Assembly: GCA_002205965.3 (NCBI GenBank)
Contig: NADL03000775.1
Location: forward strand, 682,001 to 746,000
Length of the DNA: 64,000 nucleotides
Source of the DNA: Kappaphycus alvarezii
Taxonomy: Eukaryota; Rhodophyta; Florideophyceae; Gigartinales; Solieriaceae
Reading direction: 5' to 3'
The notes beneath the pieces were generated by a model. That model was not told where the DNA came from, ran no database searches, and saw only the letters and a list, made by a program, of their open reading frames with translations. Shown piece by piece: positions 1 to 9,850 of this stretch. How positions within the stretch are numbered: the first letter of the stretch is position 1; the number at the start of each line of letters is the position of its first letter. Both the position numbers and the translations under genes were made by a program.

Positions 1-687
1 ACACCAATCCATTGAATCGATACAGGGCATCCAGAAGCGCGCCATTCCAAACCTACTCTCGGTCAGCAGATAAACAGGGTCGATGACATCATTCGGCGCA
101 TCGCGATTGCCGTAGAACATGGCGCCAGCGGACGGGTCCAGAACCTCATATTCTATGGACAGGTTAAGAATGGGAAGTTGGTCAAGCGGTACTGCCGGGG
201 CCGCATTGGGATCGACAAAATCCTCCACTGCACTGGTGGGTCTCGCGTGGTCGAAGGCCTGTTTGAGTTCGTCGATGATATCCGCGGAGATGTTGACAGG
301 GAGGTCGACGACGAGCTCACCTTGCGCGGCGGCGGCGTCGTCGCGTAGACGCATAGAGTGATCAATGTCATCGATGCGATGGTGAGTTGATTGAGAAGAT
401 ACGGCGCGAAGTAACTCGTCATCATCAAGAGGACTGAGATGACGAAAGGGAGCTCTTTGCTTGTTGAAGCGGCACGATTTGACACGACAACGACGTAAGT
501 TGAGGGCAACATTGACAAATTGATAGTTGAGTGCGACAAGGTCAAAAGATGCACTTCCCCAAATGGCGCGACGGTTGAGATCGACGTAAATCTTGGTATG
601 TTGACGTAAGATGCGCCAGCCTCTGGCCAATTCAAGTTGATGAAAGATGGGAGGTTTGAACTTTTCGGCCTTTGCGGACGCTACCAT
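1..687 (-). CDS. TAF2: TAF2, TFIID subunit 2, N-terminal part
   Basis: Read from the ATG at 687 down to the left edge, one open frame gives 229 residues (MVASAKAEKF...) with no stop, so the gene continues out of the window. The frame matches the N-terminus of TAF2, the TFIID subunit with an M1-aminopeptidase-like fold that helps bind core promoter DNA around the initiator. Landmarks are an early NRRAIWGSASFDLV-type strand, then VNVALNLRRCRVKSC (residues about 55-70), and close to the edge RFGMARFWMPCIDSMDW, equivalent to the RFWFPCVDSYSE segment of animal TAF2. The catalytic zinc site of true M1 peptidases would lie beyond the edge and cannot be judged. The start is the first ATG of the frame and no intron is visible. 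Family assignment is from memory of the TAF2 family and is fairly secure; an M1 aminopeptidase is the alternative. Confidence 0.8.
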   Translation of the reverse strand, partial: MVASAKAEKFKPPIFHQLELARGWRILRQHTKIYVDLNRRAIWGSASFDLVALNYQFVNVALNLRRCRVKSCRFNKQRAPFRHLSPLDDDELLRAVSSQSTHHRIDDIDHSMRLRDDAAAAQGELVVDLPVNISADIIDELKQAFDHARPTSAVEDFVDPNAAPAVPLDQLPILNLSIEYEVLDPSAGAMFYGNRDAPNDVIDPVYLLTESRFGMARFWMPCIDSMDWC

Positions 688-1908
688 AGCGTGGGGGGCG
701 AGTAGCGAGATGGCTTATGGGCGGGGCAGTAGGCACGACAGAGGTTGAGGGTAATGTGCGTGAGCGTGCGAGGCGAAGCGAATGCGGAAGCGTGAGCGCA
801 ACCGTCTGTCGCCGGTGCGGTGAACCAAGTGCATTCGGTGGGTTCGGCGCGACGGCCGAGAATAAATCCACTAGAGTGGAAGGGAGGAAGGTAGACGAGT
901 GATGAGACTTGGAATTGGCAGTAGCGGGCGAGCGAGGATAGGGGTGGAACCCGGAAGGTTGAGGGGGGGAAGTTGGGGGCGGAGAGGTGCGGTGGTTTGG
1001 GGTCGGAAGAGACCCGCAAGGATGATACGACGGTTGGCGGACGGCAGGGGGGAGGAAATCGTAGGTATGGATAGAAATCAAGAGGCAAGCCTGTCGAATG
1101 TTGACGAGGAGGTAGACATTAGGGTAGCAAAAAGTCGGCGCAAAACAGCAAGAGTCATCGCCAACAAAGCGGAGAGAACAAAAATCAACAACCTTTTAAA
1201 TTTTTACCGACATATTTCACACCGATAACTATTTTTTATTGGTCATACTTTGATGAAAAGTAAATTCCAAAGTTAAAATGTTTCATTTTATAAACCATTA
1301 GTGCAAGATTTCAATTTATTGCATTTTCTGAAAAAAGTTTCTGGGTGTTGTGGAACATCCTTTCCTTACAGAAAGAATATAGAAAAATTCTAAGAGATTC
1401 CAGTGTTGGCGGAATTACAGAAGATGACAATGATTTAATAAACTTGGTTATTGAAAACAAGATTACAGTTCAATACCGTATAGTGACCCCAATGTTGTTG
1501 TTACTGTACTGCACCAATGTTTAGCCTTGGCAAGTCTTGCATGCATGTACTCTGTACTGTCCTGTGCAGTACATTCTGGAAGTACTGTACAGTACTTTCT
1601 TTACTGTACAGTCGAGAGGGTGCTGGAGACTTCAAGCTTCCAACACGTGTATAGTGCACTTTGCTGGACTAAACTTGTGAAAGGCTTTACTTTACAGTGA
1701 CGTACAGTTGCAATGGTTGTCTAATGGTCTTACAGAGTCCCTCTTTCCCGCTCAAAAGCGGTCCGCATCTCGAAGAGCGTCCTGCCAATTGCATCTATCA
1801 ACGACTTTGCTTGGTCGTAATAGCCTTCCAACCAAGCACATCGGCCGATAACACAAGCAGCGAATGCCACTGTCGCAGACTAGGTGCAGGCAACGAATCT
1901 GAATAACA
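688..1908. other. Intergenic region between divergent TAF2 and UBE2T genes
   Basis: About 1.2 kb lies between two divergently transcribed genes. The TAF2-proximal half (about 690-1080) is GC-rich and carries overlapping open frames on both strands. These are low-complexity (Pro/Ser- or Arg/Gly-rich) and look like base-composition artefacts. The middle (1200-1480) is AT-rich. The UBE2T-proximal part contains a cluster of GTACTGTAC-type palindromes, annotated separately. I see no further gene. Confidence 0.5.
1501..1616. promoter_or_regulatory. Cluster of TACTGTACAGTA palindromes upstream of UBE2T
   Basis: Within 116 bases the motif ACTGTAC and its reverse recur at least five times. They include a 16 bp perfect palindrome (AGTACTGTACAGTACT, 1581-1596) and a second one, ACTGTACAGT, at 1603-1612. 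The cluster lies about 300 bases before the UBE2T ATG and in the same intergenic region as the TAF2 start. The same core occurs before the C1D gene and as half-sites before the ThiO gene. A regulatory role is inference. Confidence 0.4.
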
Positions 1909-2553
1909 ATGAACCGAAGCATGGCGAATCGTCGTATGAAGCGTGAGCTTGAGATTCTGTCTCGTGGCGGGGCCGCGCCGGGTATAGCTGCATGGCCCCG
2001 TGAAGAGGGCTCTCGTCTGGATGTGCTAGAGGCTGAAATTCGGGGTGCAGAGGATACGCCGTATGCAGGCGGCGTGTTTCGCTTGGAGGTGAACATTCCA
2101 GCCGAATACCCTCTCAAACCACCCCGGGTTAAGTTTCTTACAAAGATTTATCACCCTAATATTGATTCCCAAGGCCGCATTTGCTTGGATAGTTTGAATA
2201 TGCCGCCGAAAGGCGCTTGGAAGCCAAGTTTGAATGTGGCCACCGTGCTAACGTCTATCCAGGCACTCATGTCATCGCCAAATGGCGATGATGGACTTAT
2301 GGTCGATATTACAGAGGAATTTCGAAACAACACCCCATTGTTTTTAAAGAGGGCCGCGGAATGGACTAGAAAGTATGCGAGTGGGGAACCGAGTCAAGGG
2401 GAGGACCGCAACCATGACGATCACGGCACCAATGGTGAGGTAAAGGACGATATTGACCGGGAAGAGGGCACCAACGGAACAGAGGAGGAAATCGAGAAAC
2501 CTCCGTCGCCCGGGCCCAGTAGTCGGCTGCGGAAAAGGCAACGACTTGGCTGA
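1909..2553 (+). CDS. UBE2T: Ubiquitin-conjugating enzyme E2 T-like
   Basis: An intact, intronless 214-residue protein. Residues 1-155 form a UBC fold with the HPN motif at 82-84, the active-site cysteine at 92 in GRICLD, and the PPKGAW stretch after the cysteine that is typical of UBE2T. The family partner is the E3 FANCL, which with UBE2T monoubiquitinates FANCD2/FANCI at DNA interstrand crosslinks. The close match in NIDSQGRICLDSLNMPPKGAW-like order and in LNVATVLTSIQ supports UBE2T over UBE2D or UBE2N types. Residues 155-205 form an acidic, low-complexity tail, and a basic RLRKRQR at the end may be a nuclear signal. The ATG at 1909 is the first of the frame; another Met follows at codon 5. 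This gene has no frame problem, unlike several neighbours. Confidence 0.88.
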   Translation: MNRSMANRRMKRELEILSRGGAAPGIAAWPREEGSRLDVLEAEIRGAEDTPYAGGVFRLEVNIPAEYPLKPPRVKFLTKIYHPNIDSQGRICLDSLNMPPKGAWKPSLNVATVLTSIQALMSSPNGDDGLMVDITEEFRNNTPLFLKRAAEWTRKYASGEPSQGEDRNHDDHGTNGEVKDDIDREEGTNGTEEEIEKPPSPGPSSRLRKRQRLG

Positions 2554-3436
2554 CTCTGCACGTCACAATCCGTGCTCAAGCAATGTCATAGTGATCGCTT
2601 TCATCGACGGGGTGCCTGCAGAGAGTACAGCAAAGGGCCATGTAGCAGATATGTTATTGCGGACTAGCCCGCACCTATGGATCGTGACGGTCGATCACCG
2701 GGGCAGTGGCGAGTTGATACTTGCCTATGATTCGGTGTAGTGTTTTGAGAATCTGTAAAGCAATGGGGCACGAGTAGGCCGCCCAACCTATAACTGTTGA
2801 GCAATTATTGAGGCGCACCGTCACGTGACCACTGTTCAGGTTGCTACATATCAACACCAACAGGCCAATGCGATCATGAATTGGTTGACACTTTGTGCGT
2901 CTCAATTGGCACTTACGGCTCGTAAACTCTACGTTGTGATCGTTGCACCCAATGAAGTGCAGAAATACTACACTGTGGCCAGGCCACCTGCCCTCAGATT
3001 GACTTAAATTTTTTTTTCGCCCTTGCGTCATATCCAGGATTTAAGCATTTAATCATTTCCCAGATACTCAGTCGTCAGGGCACCCACACTGCAGGCAAAC
3101 TGGTAGTCCTGCCAGCAGCCTCATCGTCCAGGGTTGAGCCCATCCAGTCTCCCACAAGGGCCTGTACTTTGAAGCCTTCACGTCCCGTCCTGCGAACAGA
3201 TTTATGCGGTACCTGCAGTTCCCTCTACAGCGCCCCCACCTTCCTCCGCCAAGCTTTGCCGCTCAATGTGTAACACGTGACTAGAGCACGTCCGTTACTT
3301 TCAATCTGCCCCAAGCCGTTCGAAACCCTACCTCTCCTGCGCGTTCAGCGACTTTGCACAAGTTATCCGCGTGCTGTTTCCGAGTAACAGCACAGCCATT
3401 CTGTTCTCCTCACTGCCCCGCCCGAGTAATCCTGAC
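2554..3436. other. Intergenic region, no gene recognised
   Basis: These 880 bases separate UBE2T from the bHLH gene. Short open frames exist on both strands (for example 2675-3031 minus), but none has recognisable motifs or homology and several lack an ATG. The stretch should hold the UBE2T 3' end and the bHLH promoter. Confidence 0.4.
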
Positions 3437-4552
3437 ATGCCAAATCCCGTGTATTTCAACCACCTTTTTGAGGAGGTGGAGGGACTACCACCGGATACCG
3501 CCAATCCTGCGTCTCTTCTTGCTCCCAACTCTCATCCCCATATTGACCCCACATTGGACAACCAACCGCAGGAAGAAACCCCATGGCAACGGGAGGCCTT
3601 TCAACCGCCAGAAGAGCATGAAGAGGACCAGGAAGAAGAGGATGAAGAGGATGAAGATGACCCCCCAAAGCCACAGCAGGAGCCCATGGCTGGTAAGAGA
3701 CGCAAGCAGGAGCTACATCGACGTCATTCGAAGCGATACAGGGATAACCTCGGCGAGCTCTTCCAAAACTGGAACAATTGTTGCCAAAAGTCGTGCCGGG
3801 CTGCAAACTCAAGACCAAGAGCCAAATCATTGCAAACAGTGTCCAGGCCGTCAAGTCGCTACGCGCTGAGGTTTCCTCCCTGGAAATGCAGTACGTGCTG
3901 TCAAGCCCTGCCAACCGAACAAAATGGGTAGAAGACACGGTTCGCAAGGCAGCTGGCTTTCAGATGTAGCGGAGCCGTTCATGCGTCTGCTGGTGGGCAT
4001 GCAGAGGTGGAAGCATTCCGAGTTGTGGTGCCGCTATGAGGCACAAGTGATGCCGGATGGACGTCTGACGGGAGGGCCTGTGTCGGCGCCGACGAATACT
4101 GTTAATGACATTGTCCCGTCCACTCGTGGCTTTTATCTGAAACTTGAGAGAGTAGCGTCAGCGCACGATATCACCGCAACTGCAGTGCCGGAAGAGTACA
4201 AGATGTTTTCAAAACTTTCGCAAATGGTGACTTTTACCTCTGGAGACGATAGTCTGGTTGGGAGAATTGCATCTTCTTTGTCACCGGAATGTATTGATTT
4301 GACGGATCCTGAATCTTGTCGTGGTTTCAAGAGAAGTGTGAACGCTAAACGATGTGGGTTTACCGTTTGCTTCGCTGTGCCTTTTCTAGTGCGAGGGCAT
4401 GTATTTGCGACCATCCTTTTTACGACGACTCTAATCGTTCAGATATTGGACCTGACATAAGTATTGCTCAAGATCTGTCGAGTTCCTTGGGTAATTGTTA
4501 CGGAGCATCAGTTGCTCAAAAGCCGGGAATTACTGCGAGTACCGACAAATGA
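3437..4552 (+). CDS. bHLH transcription factor with GAF-like domain, frame interrupted
   Basis: Starting at the ATG at 3437 (MPNPVYFNHLF), the protein has an acidic region (EEDQEEEDEEDEDD) and then a basic helix-loop-helix domain: AGKRRKQELHRRHSKRYRDN, helix 1 LGELFQ, and helix 2 LLPKVVPGCKLKTKSQIIAN running into QAVKSLRAEVSSLE. After it comes an AEPFMRLLVGMQRWKHSELW segment and a GAF-like module (SLVGRIASSL..., AVPFLVRGHVFATILFYDD), ending at TGA 4550-4552. The reading frame steps back by one base three times: in the A run of CAAAACTGG near 3770, near 3955, and in the T run near 4419. Each is restored by adding one base. Conserved sequence continues across each step, so these look like missing bases rather than introns. 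The basic region carries Ser where many bHLH proteins have the E-box-reading Glu. This is a nuclear DNA-binding dimer by family; its target is unknown. Confidence 0.65.
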
Positions 4553-5101
4553 AATACTGTTCCATGTGGATATCGACTGGAGAACGTGAAATATTGCGGG
4601 ATGCGAGGATGTTTGCTGATGCCCATATCGCTGAATCGCGGATAGACCGTGGTTGAGCCTATGTGAGGGGCATATTAATGTCGCAAGGTTCACCGTAGTA
4701 TGTGAGAGAATACACCCATGGCGGTCAACACAGATAACCGGGAAGAAGCGGTGTTACACGGCGATCTCTGATTTGTGCTCTGATTTGTGCACACTATGTC
4801 GAAGAGTTTGCATTTCTAATGTCATCCCACAAGGGCGAAAAGTCGTACGCAAACTTCCACATGTTGGTGCTCGTTTTTTCAGTCTAATAAGAAAAGCCAC
4901 TGCCGCAATACGGCGGACATGGGGCAAAACTGCTAGAATTCGATGGAAAGGACGCAGTGGGGTGGTTTGGTAATACGGGACGACAACGTGCTGAGAAATA
5001 CCCTGTCATTTACAAACGTGACGAGAAATTACTTGCAGAGCAATTTTCGATAACACAAACGCCTTGCTTGAACGAAACTGGTAAAAGAAGGGTTTAAACA
5101 T
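4553..5101. other. Intergenic region, no gene recognised
   Basis: About 550 bases between the convergent ends of the bHLH gene and the minus-strand three-exon gene. One open frame on the plus strand (4653-4973) is basic, lacks known motifs and is not supported as a gene. Confidence 0.4.
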
Positions 5102-5880
5102 TCAGTAGAGCAAAAGAGCATTGTCCTCATCGAATTCTGGAACGGTAGCGCACGACTCTGGTAGGACGGTGCCTGATTCTGGCAGCTTCAAGCACCTCAG
5201 CGCGTCATGCGTAGCCAGCCAACAACGAGCCTCCCCAACAATTGACGGCAAGACTGGATCGTAGTGGGTTTGAGTGCAATTTCTTAGAATGCCTTTTCTT
5301 CTGATGAGCAAAAGAGATGTCACATGGAAACGCGGAGTTCAAAAAGTGTCAGGACTTGGGATTAACATTTCCTAGCAGTGATCATTACGATGTGAGATAT
5401 TTGGTGGGGCAAAGACTTGTATGAATATCTTTGACCATACTGTGATGGATACATACGGAGGCTCGCGTTCCTTGAGAATGGACGGGGCGGGTGATGTCCT
5501 TCCGAGAATCATGGCGTCGGGTTTCGGCGTAGCCAAAACTAACTGGACTACGGGATCTGAAAAGCGAACTTTGCTCCTCTGACGACGGGTTACAGTTGAC
5601 GCCTGTTTTGAGATAGCGCCTTTGGAAGGCTGAGCGACTCCGTTGAAGAACGTTAGGGGTCTGCGGCGTGTGTTTGGTGCTGCCGCATTGGCATTGGCAA
5701 CGTCATTATTCAAAGCCTTTGAGAGAGCCCTTCGAGTTAGGCTGAAAAGAAGGCAGCGCTTGAACGGGAATGTTAGTGTTTTACACAAATATAGCAGACA
5801 GGAGGGGATGAAACGGAGTAGGCGATAGCGGACATCAACTCACCCGTCTTGAGACGTTGCTTGAGGGTTTCGTATGCCAT
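5102..5880 (-). CDS. Hypothetical protein, probable three-exon gene
   Basis: The proposed exons on the minus strand are 5880-5844, 5741-5457 and 5300-5102. Intron 2 (5456-5301) begins GTATGT and ends CATCAG, and splicing joins EREPP to RKGILRNCTQTHYDP in frame. Intron 1 (5843-5742) begins GTGAGT, contains CACTAAC as a branch-point-like site, and ends CTTCTTTTCAG. The phase of exon 1, when read from the ATG at 5880 (MAYETLKQRLKT), is off by one base, so either exon 1 carries a one-base error or the start lies elsewhere. The protein is basic, with RRQRSKVRFSDPVVQ (a VRF-type motif like those that bind protein phosphatase 1) and an acidic end EFDEDNALLLY. I do not recognise the family. Splice signals are seen; the gene model is inference. 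Confidence 0.45.
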
Positions 5881-6724
5881 GACAATAAGAGTTGGCGCTA
5901 TAATTTGAGAATCAGGAGTCCTGTCTGACGAGACAAGGTTTACGATGGAGGCTGCAGCTGGTTGCTATGGTCACTGGGACACAGTAGAATTGTCGGTTTG
6001 CGTGTTTCATTTCCGCTTTATGTACCGAAAACTTTAAGACTTGGGAGCTGGGACTATGAAAGTTTTCGAGACAAATACCACCCCTATCGACTAGCCGACG
6101 GTCGCTGATATGCTTGTTGCGGTTACTACTTTCTTCATGCTATGACGAGGGAGGCGGTGCACGGTCCGCTCATGACCGATCGCTGACGGCTCGCTAATCC
6201 GTTGGCGACTAATTGGGGGCAGAGGATCATTGCAAATGGCTTTTGCGTCGAGCTTGATGGTGATTCATTGTACCCAAATGGTTTATTGTACAGCACAACG
6301 TTCTCGATTGCTGGAGGTTCTGGATCACACCGCACTATTGTATACCGTACGGTACTGTACAGTACTGTAGCACCCCTCGGTATCCGGAGCTTTGGGTTCA
6401 ACCAGAACAGATTCTGGCTTAAAAGAAAAAGTTAGATGCTTAAAATTTTAATACATTTTCGCCACTGTCATTCAGAAATAATTCTTTGTGTAAAGTTCGA
6501 ACGAATGAGTATCCCTCGACCCTCCCTCGACCACCCGTTCACCCCCGGTCACCGCCGGTCGACGGCCATTTCTTGGCTAAAGCCCTCCGCATTTACATCC
6601 CACTATCCCACAACTACCTTCAATCCCAGGCCAAATCCACCTCGTACAACCTGGTCGCCTTCTTATCCCCCTCCTCGACGTAATACACATATCCCACTCA
6701 TTGCCTGTCACTCCGCCTCCCACC
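5881..6724. promoter_or_regulatory. Divergent intergenic region with GTACTGTACAGTAC palindrome
   Basis: This 840-base region lies between the start of the minus-strand three-exon gene and the plus-strand C1D gene, so it should hold both promoters. At 6344-6370 it contains ACCGTACGGT overlapping the perfect 14 bp palindrome GTACTGTACAGTAC (6352-6365), the same core as upstream of UBE2T. The stretch from 6500 to 6720 is C-rich and open in one frame, but it lacks a convincing start and precedes a near-ideal CCACCATGG start context, so I read it as leader. Confidence 0.4.
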
Positions 6725-7418
6725 ATGGATGCAGACACCGAGAAAGCAAAGCAGTCGCTATCCACATTCGAGTCTTCCCTCACACAGCTCGATCAATCCA
6801 TCCGCCCAGTGCTTTCTGCCTGGATGAAATTCGCGCCAAACGCGCCACGGAAGACCTGGATCCCATGACCACGGCCCGCTTACACATATCGCTTTGCTAC
6901 ACCGTCAACTCACTTTTTTGTATGTACTTGCGAACGCAGGGTATCGATCCCAATACACACCCAGTCATTGACCAGATTACTCGCGTGCAAGAGGCATTCA
7001 TGCGAATGAGGAAGGTGCAGGCGGGGGTATCAGCAGAGTTTCGACCGTTGCCGGACCGAGATCGCAGGAAGCATATCGAGAATATGCTGGCCAGTGAGGC
7101 AAAGTTGAGTGCTTGGTGTTCCCGCAGGAGAGGCATCTTGTTAGGGCCTGCAGAATTTGAAACAAATTGAGAAACAGGAGGGAAAGAGCGGAGAGATGGA
7201 AAATGGAGAGGACGATGGGCTTGAGCATATTCGCATGAAAGAGGATGATTTGAAAGAGATGGAAAATATCGTTGAAAAGAGAGATCAGAAGGCTGCTTTG
7301 AAGAAAGCAAAGAAGGACTACAAGGAGGAAAAAACGGGAGATGAAGGCCGAAAAGGCCGAGAAGCATATCAAGAAAAAGAGAAAAAGGGCCAAGAGGAAA
7401 AAGAAGTCAGAGTCGTAG
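6725..7418 (+). CDS. C1D: C1D / Rrp47 (Lrp1)-like nuclear exosome cofactor
   Basis: The start is the ATG at 6725 in CCACCATGG. The N-terminus (MDADTEKAKQSLSTFESSLT) leads into the Sas10/C1D helical domain: LDPMTTARLHISLCYTVNSL, then MYLRTQGIDPNTHPVIDQ and a basic amphipathic stretch, closely matching human C1D ([20 protein letters not shown]). C1D/Rrp47 binds Rrp6 and the RNA exosome in 3' processing of rRNA and snoRNA. The frame steps back one base near 6818 (GCCTGG, read as Ala-Leu-Asp if one C is added) and forward one base in the A6 run at 7329-7334. With five A's the tail becomes KAEKHIKKKRKRAKRKKKSE, a strongly basic end ending at TAG 7416-7418. Between about 7090 and 7155 another frame change is present; a short GTGAGG...GCAG intron is possible but its phase does not fit cleanly. 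Confidence 0.72.
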
Positions 7419-7582
7419 ATCAAGCACCAACTCGGTTGTAGTATTGTCGCGCCCAATTCGATATAGTGGAAACTAAAAGACAGCGACTGCATGAGTAAAC
7501 AAAAAGATTATCATGATCACGACCGTTTGCAAAACGCCCCTACACCCAACGGACAACTTAAATCGCCGAGTAGCACATTTGC

Positions 7583-9597
7583 TCAAAAATACCCTTCCGA
7601 TTGATATTCATCCGGTCTATCTCCCAGTCCTGCCAACTCCACACCGTTAATTCCCGTCGTCTCCTTCCCTCCCATCAAAGCAGCACCCTCCATCTGTGTC
7701 GCAATCTGACTCGCATGGTTCGCCCCAAAACTCGTAGCCGCCTCCTCCATGTCCTTCAAGCCCTGCGCAAGAGCTTCATCAAATGCACCCACCTCCTCAT
7801 CCGTCAGCGAGAGTGCAGGGCCCTTTCGGCCATTACTCGTCTCGAGCATGCTCTGCTTTCTCCCATATGCGCGATTTTTCTCCAGAGCGTCGTTCATCAC
7901 ACTCTCTTCCTCTGCCCCTCTATACTGCATCACATCCTCGTATGCATCGTTCTCATACTCGCTCTCCTCTCCGTTGATCCCTGTTATACTCTTGCTGGCG
8001 GTGCGACCACGTGCCTCGGCCTGCTTAAAATACTCTGATGTCGTGAAAGATGAGGCCTGTGTTTCAGAGTTACTAGTCACTGGTGGTCTCACAGGATTGG
8101 TATCCCCACCGGATGGTTCTACCCGCGCCTGAGGGATTGGTTGCTCTGTAGACTCCCGACGAGAAGACGCATGTATCCGCTGCAAAAACGCCGCTGAAGG
8201 TTCCACTGGCACTTGTGCCCCGTCTCCACCTACTTTGTACACGAGTTGTTCGGCCGATGCGGCATTGTTGGAGTCCCCAACGGACCGGCTAACATTGATT
8301 TGCGGAGCCCGTTCACTTTTCCCGGCTCCATCCTCAGAACCCAAACTGCCCTCAGCAGTCGCCGTGCCCCGACCTGCAGTCTCGTCGAAAAACCTCTGCA
8401 CGGAAAAGCTGGGGAGCATCTCCCTTATCTCCGGCGATAATTTATCGACTTCCCCCCTGACCGTCGCCGCTGCAATCTTGGCTGTCACAGGCGCAAGTAA
8501 GATGCCATTCCGGTGATAGCCCGTTGCGACACTCGCATTCTTATATTCCATGTTCCCTAGCACAGGCATTAGATCTGGAGTCGTGGGTCTCAAACCAGAC
8601 CACGTTTCCGCAATCTCATATTCCCCGAAACCTGGAACTAATCGCACGGCAGCCTGCAACAAGCTTGCAATTCCCGCAGCCGTGTTCTGCAGCCCAAATT
8701 TTCCATCTTCCATAGTGGCGCCGACATAAAACTCCCCCCTCTGTTGTTTTGGTATGATATACAAGTCATGTCTGAACAATGCGTGCGTTAATTCATGCTG
8801 TCGATTTGAAGTTTCATTTGGATGTCGAAGAGACAGCATCTGGCCTTTTATGGGACGCACTGGGAGGTCAGGCAACAACCCCTTCGACCACGCACCCCCT
8901 GCAAACAGATAATGGCCAGCGCGAACCAGACCCTCACCATCTACAATCAGGCCGTCAACATGAGCACCATCTGGGGATACCACGACACGGTTCACTAGTC
9001 CGTCTTTTATTCGGACCCCAACCGTAGGCATGCTTCTTTCAAGGCGGCAACCAAGCGGCGGTTGTCGATGTGAGCGTCCTCCCGAACACGCTTCGCAGCG
9101 ACCACTTCTTTACTCAAGGCAGCCTCTACCAATTGTACTCGATCATTGCCCTGCAAGTCTGCGTCGGTAAAATCCTCATCTGCGTAGTAGGGGACCATAA
9201 AATCACCCCGGGAGATGTATGAAACGTCGAGACTAGACACGGTGGAAAGGCGAGAGAGGAATTGAGGGTACATGGCGTGCGATAGGAGAGCGAGGGATTG
9301 AAGTGGTTCAGGCATTGACTCGACATGGGGTGCAATCATACCGGCGGCAGCCAGGGCGGCTGGAGGACGGGTTGGTGTGTGGTAAAGGGTAACCGAAGTA
9401 CCAGACTGGGACAGTTCAAAAGCGGTGGAGAGAGAAGCAATTCCCGCCCCGACGATAATGATGTCAGAAAGTTGAGCAGTGGGGGCACCAAACGGCTTAG
9501 GAGAAACGGACGGTGGTGGATGATGTTTGGCAAGAGGAGGGGGGAGTCGATTGCCCAGGAAAAGAGTCTGGGGGGCGGGGGGCAGAAAAGCTGGCAT
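7583..9597 (-). CDS. thiO: ThiO-like FAD-dependent glycine oxidase with long C-terminal extension
   Basis: The start is the ATG at 9597 (MPAFLPPAPQTLFLGNRLPP), with a Pro-rich leader of about 40 residues that could be a plastid transit peptide. A Rossmann FAD site follows at residues 45-72 (DIIIVGAGIASLSTAFELSQ). Next are AAAGMIAPHVESMPEPLQSL and, further on, FAGGAWSKGLLPDLPVRPIK, EFYVGATMEDGKFGLQNTAA, AETWSGLRPTTPDLMPVLG and GYHRNGILLAPVTA, all diagnostic of the DAO/ThiO family, closest in feel to cyanobacterial ThiO. The enzyme oxidises glycine to iminoglycine for the thiazole half of thiamine. The frame changes once, in a C4 run at 9016-9019 (G4 on the coding strand); one more G restores LRLGVRIKDG. 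After the oxidase domain comes a low-complexity extension of about 240 residues, acidic and Ser/Glu-rich, unusual for this family. Confidence 0.8.
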
Positions 9598-9744
9598 GGT
9601 TGGAGAGGGAGGATGCTGGCGTGAATTGAGATGGCGGCCAGGAAAGGTGTGCTCGGTGGGATTCGTAGAATGGAAGTCGTCTTTGATCTGGCTGGGATTG
9701 GGACGGGGAGCAAAAGTTGATCTAAGAACGGAGATTTCCACAGC

Positions 9745-9850
9745 ATAATGTACAGTACTTGCGTAAAACACGGGTACAGTATCTCAATAGCGTGAGTGTT
9801 CCTCCTGCAGAGATGGCCGGAATAAATCAATTACATTACATACAGTACTA
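9745..9850. promoter_or_regulatory. GTACAGTAC half-palindromes upstream of ThiO gene
   Basis: TGTACAGTACTT (9750-9761), GTACAGTAT (near 9775) and ATACAGTACTAG (near 9840) lie 150-250 bases before the ThiO start. They are half-sites of the palindrome found before UBE2T and C1D. Function is not known. Confidence 0.3.

Noticed and set aside
632-1228. Several overlapping open frames on both strands in the GC-rich TAF2 upstream region
   Set aside because: Low-complexity Pro/Ser/Arg/Gly translations in mutually exclusive frames, no motifs, explained by base composition.
2453-3031. Plus and minus open frames after UBE2T
   Set aside because: The plus frame overlaps the UBE2T 3' end out of register, the minus frame has no recognised motif, and starts are non-ATG or poorly placed.
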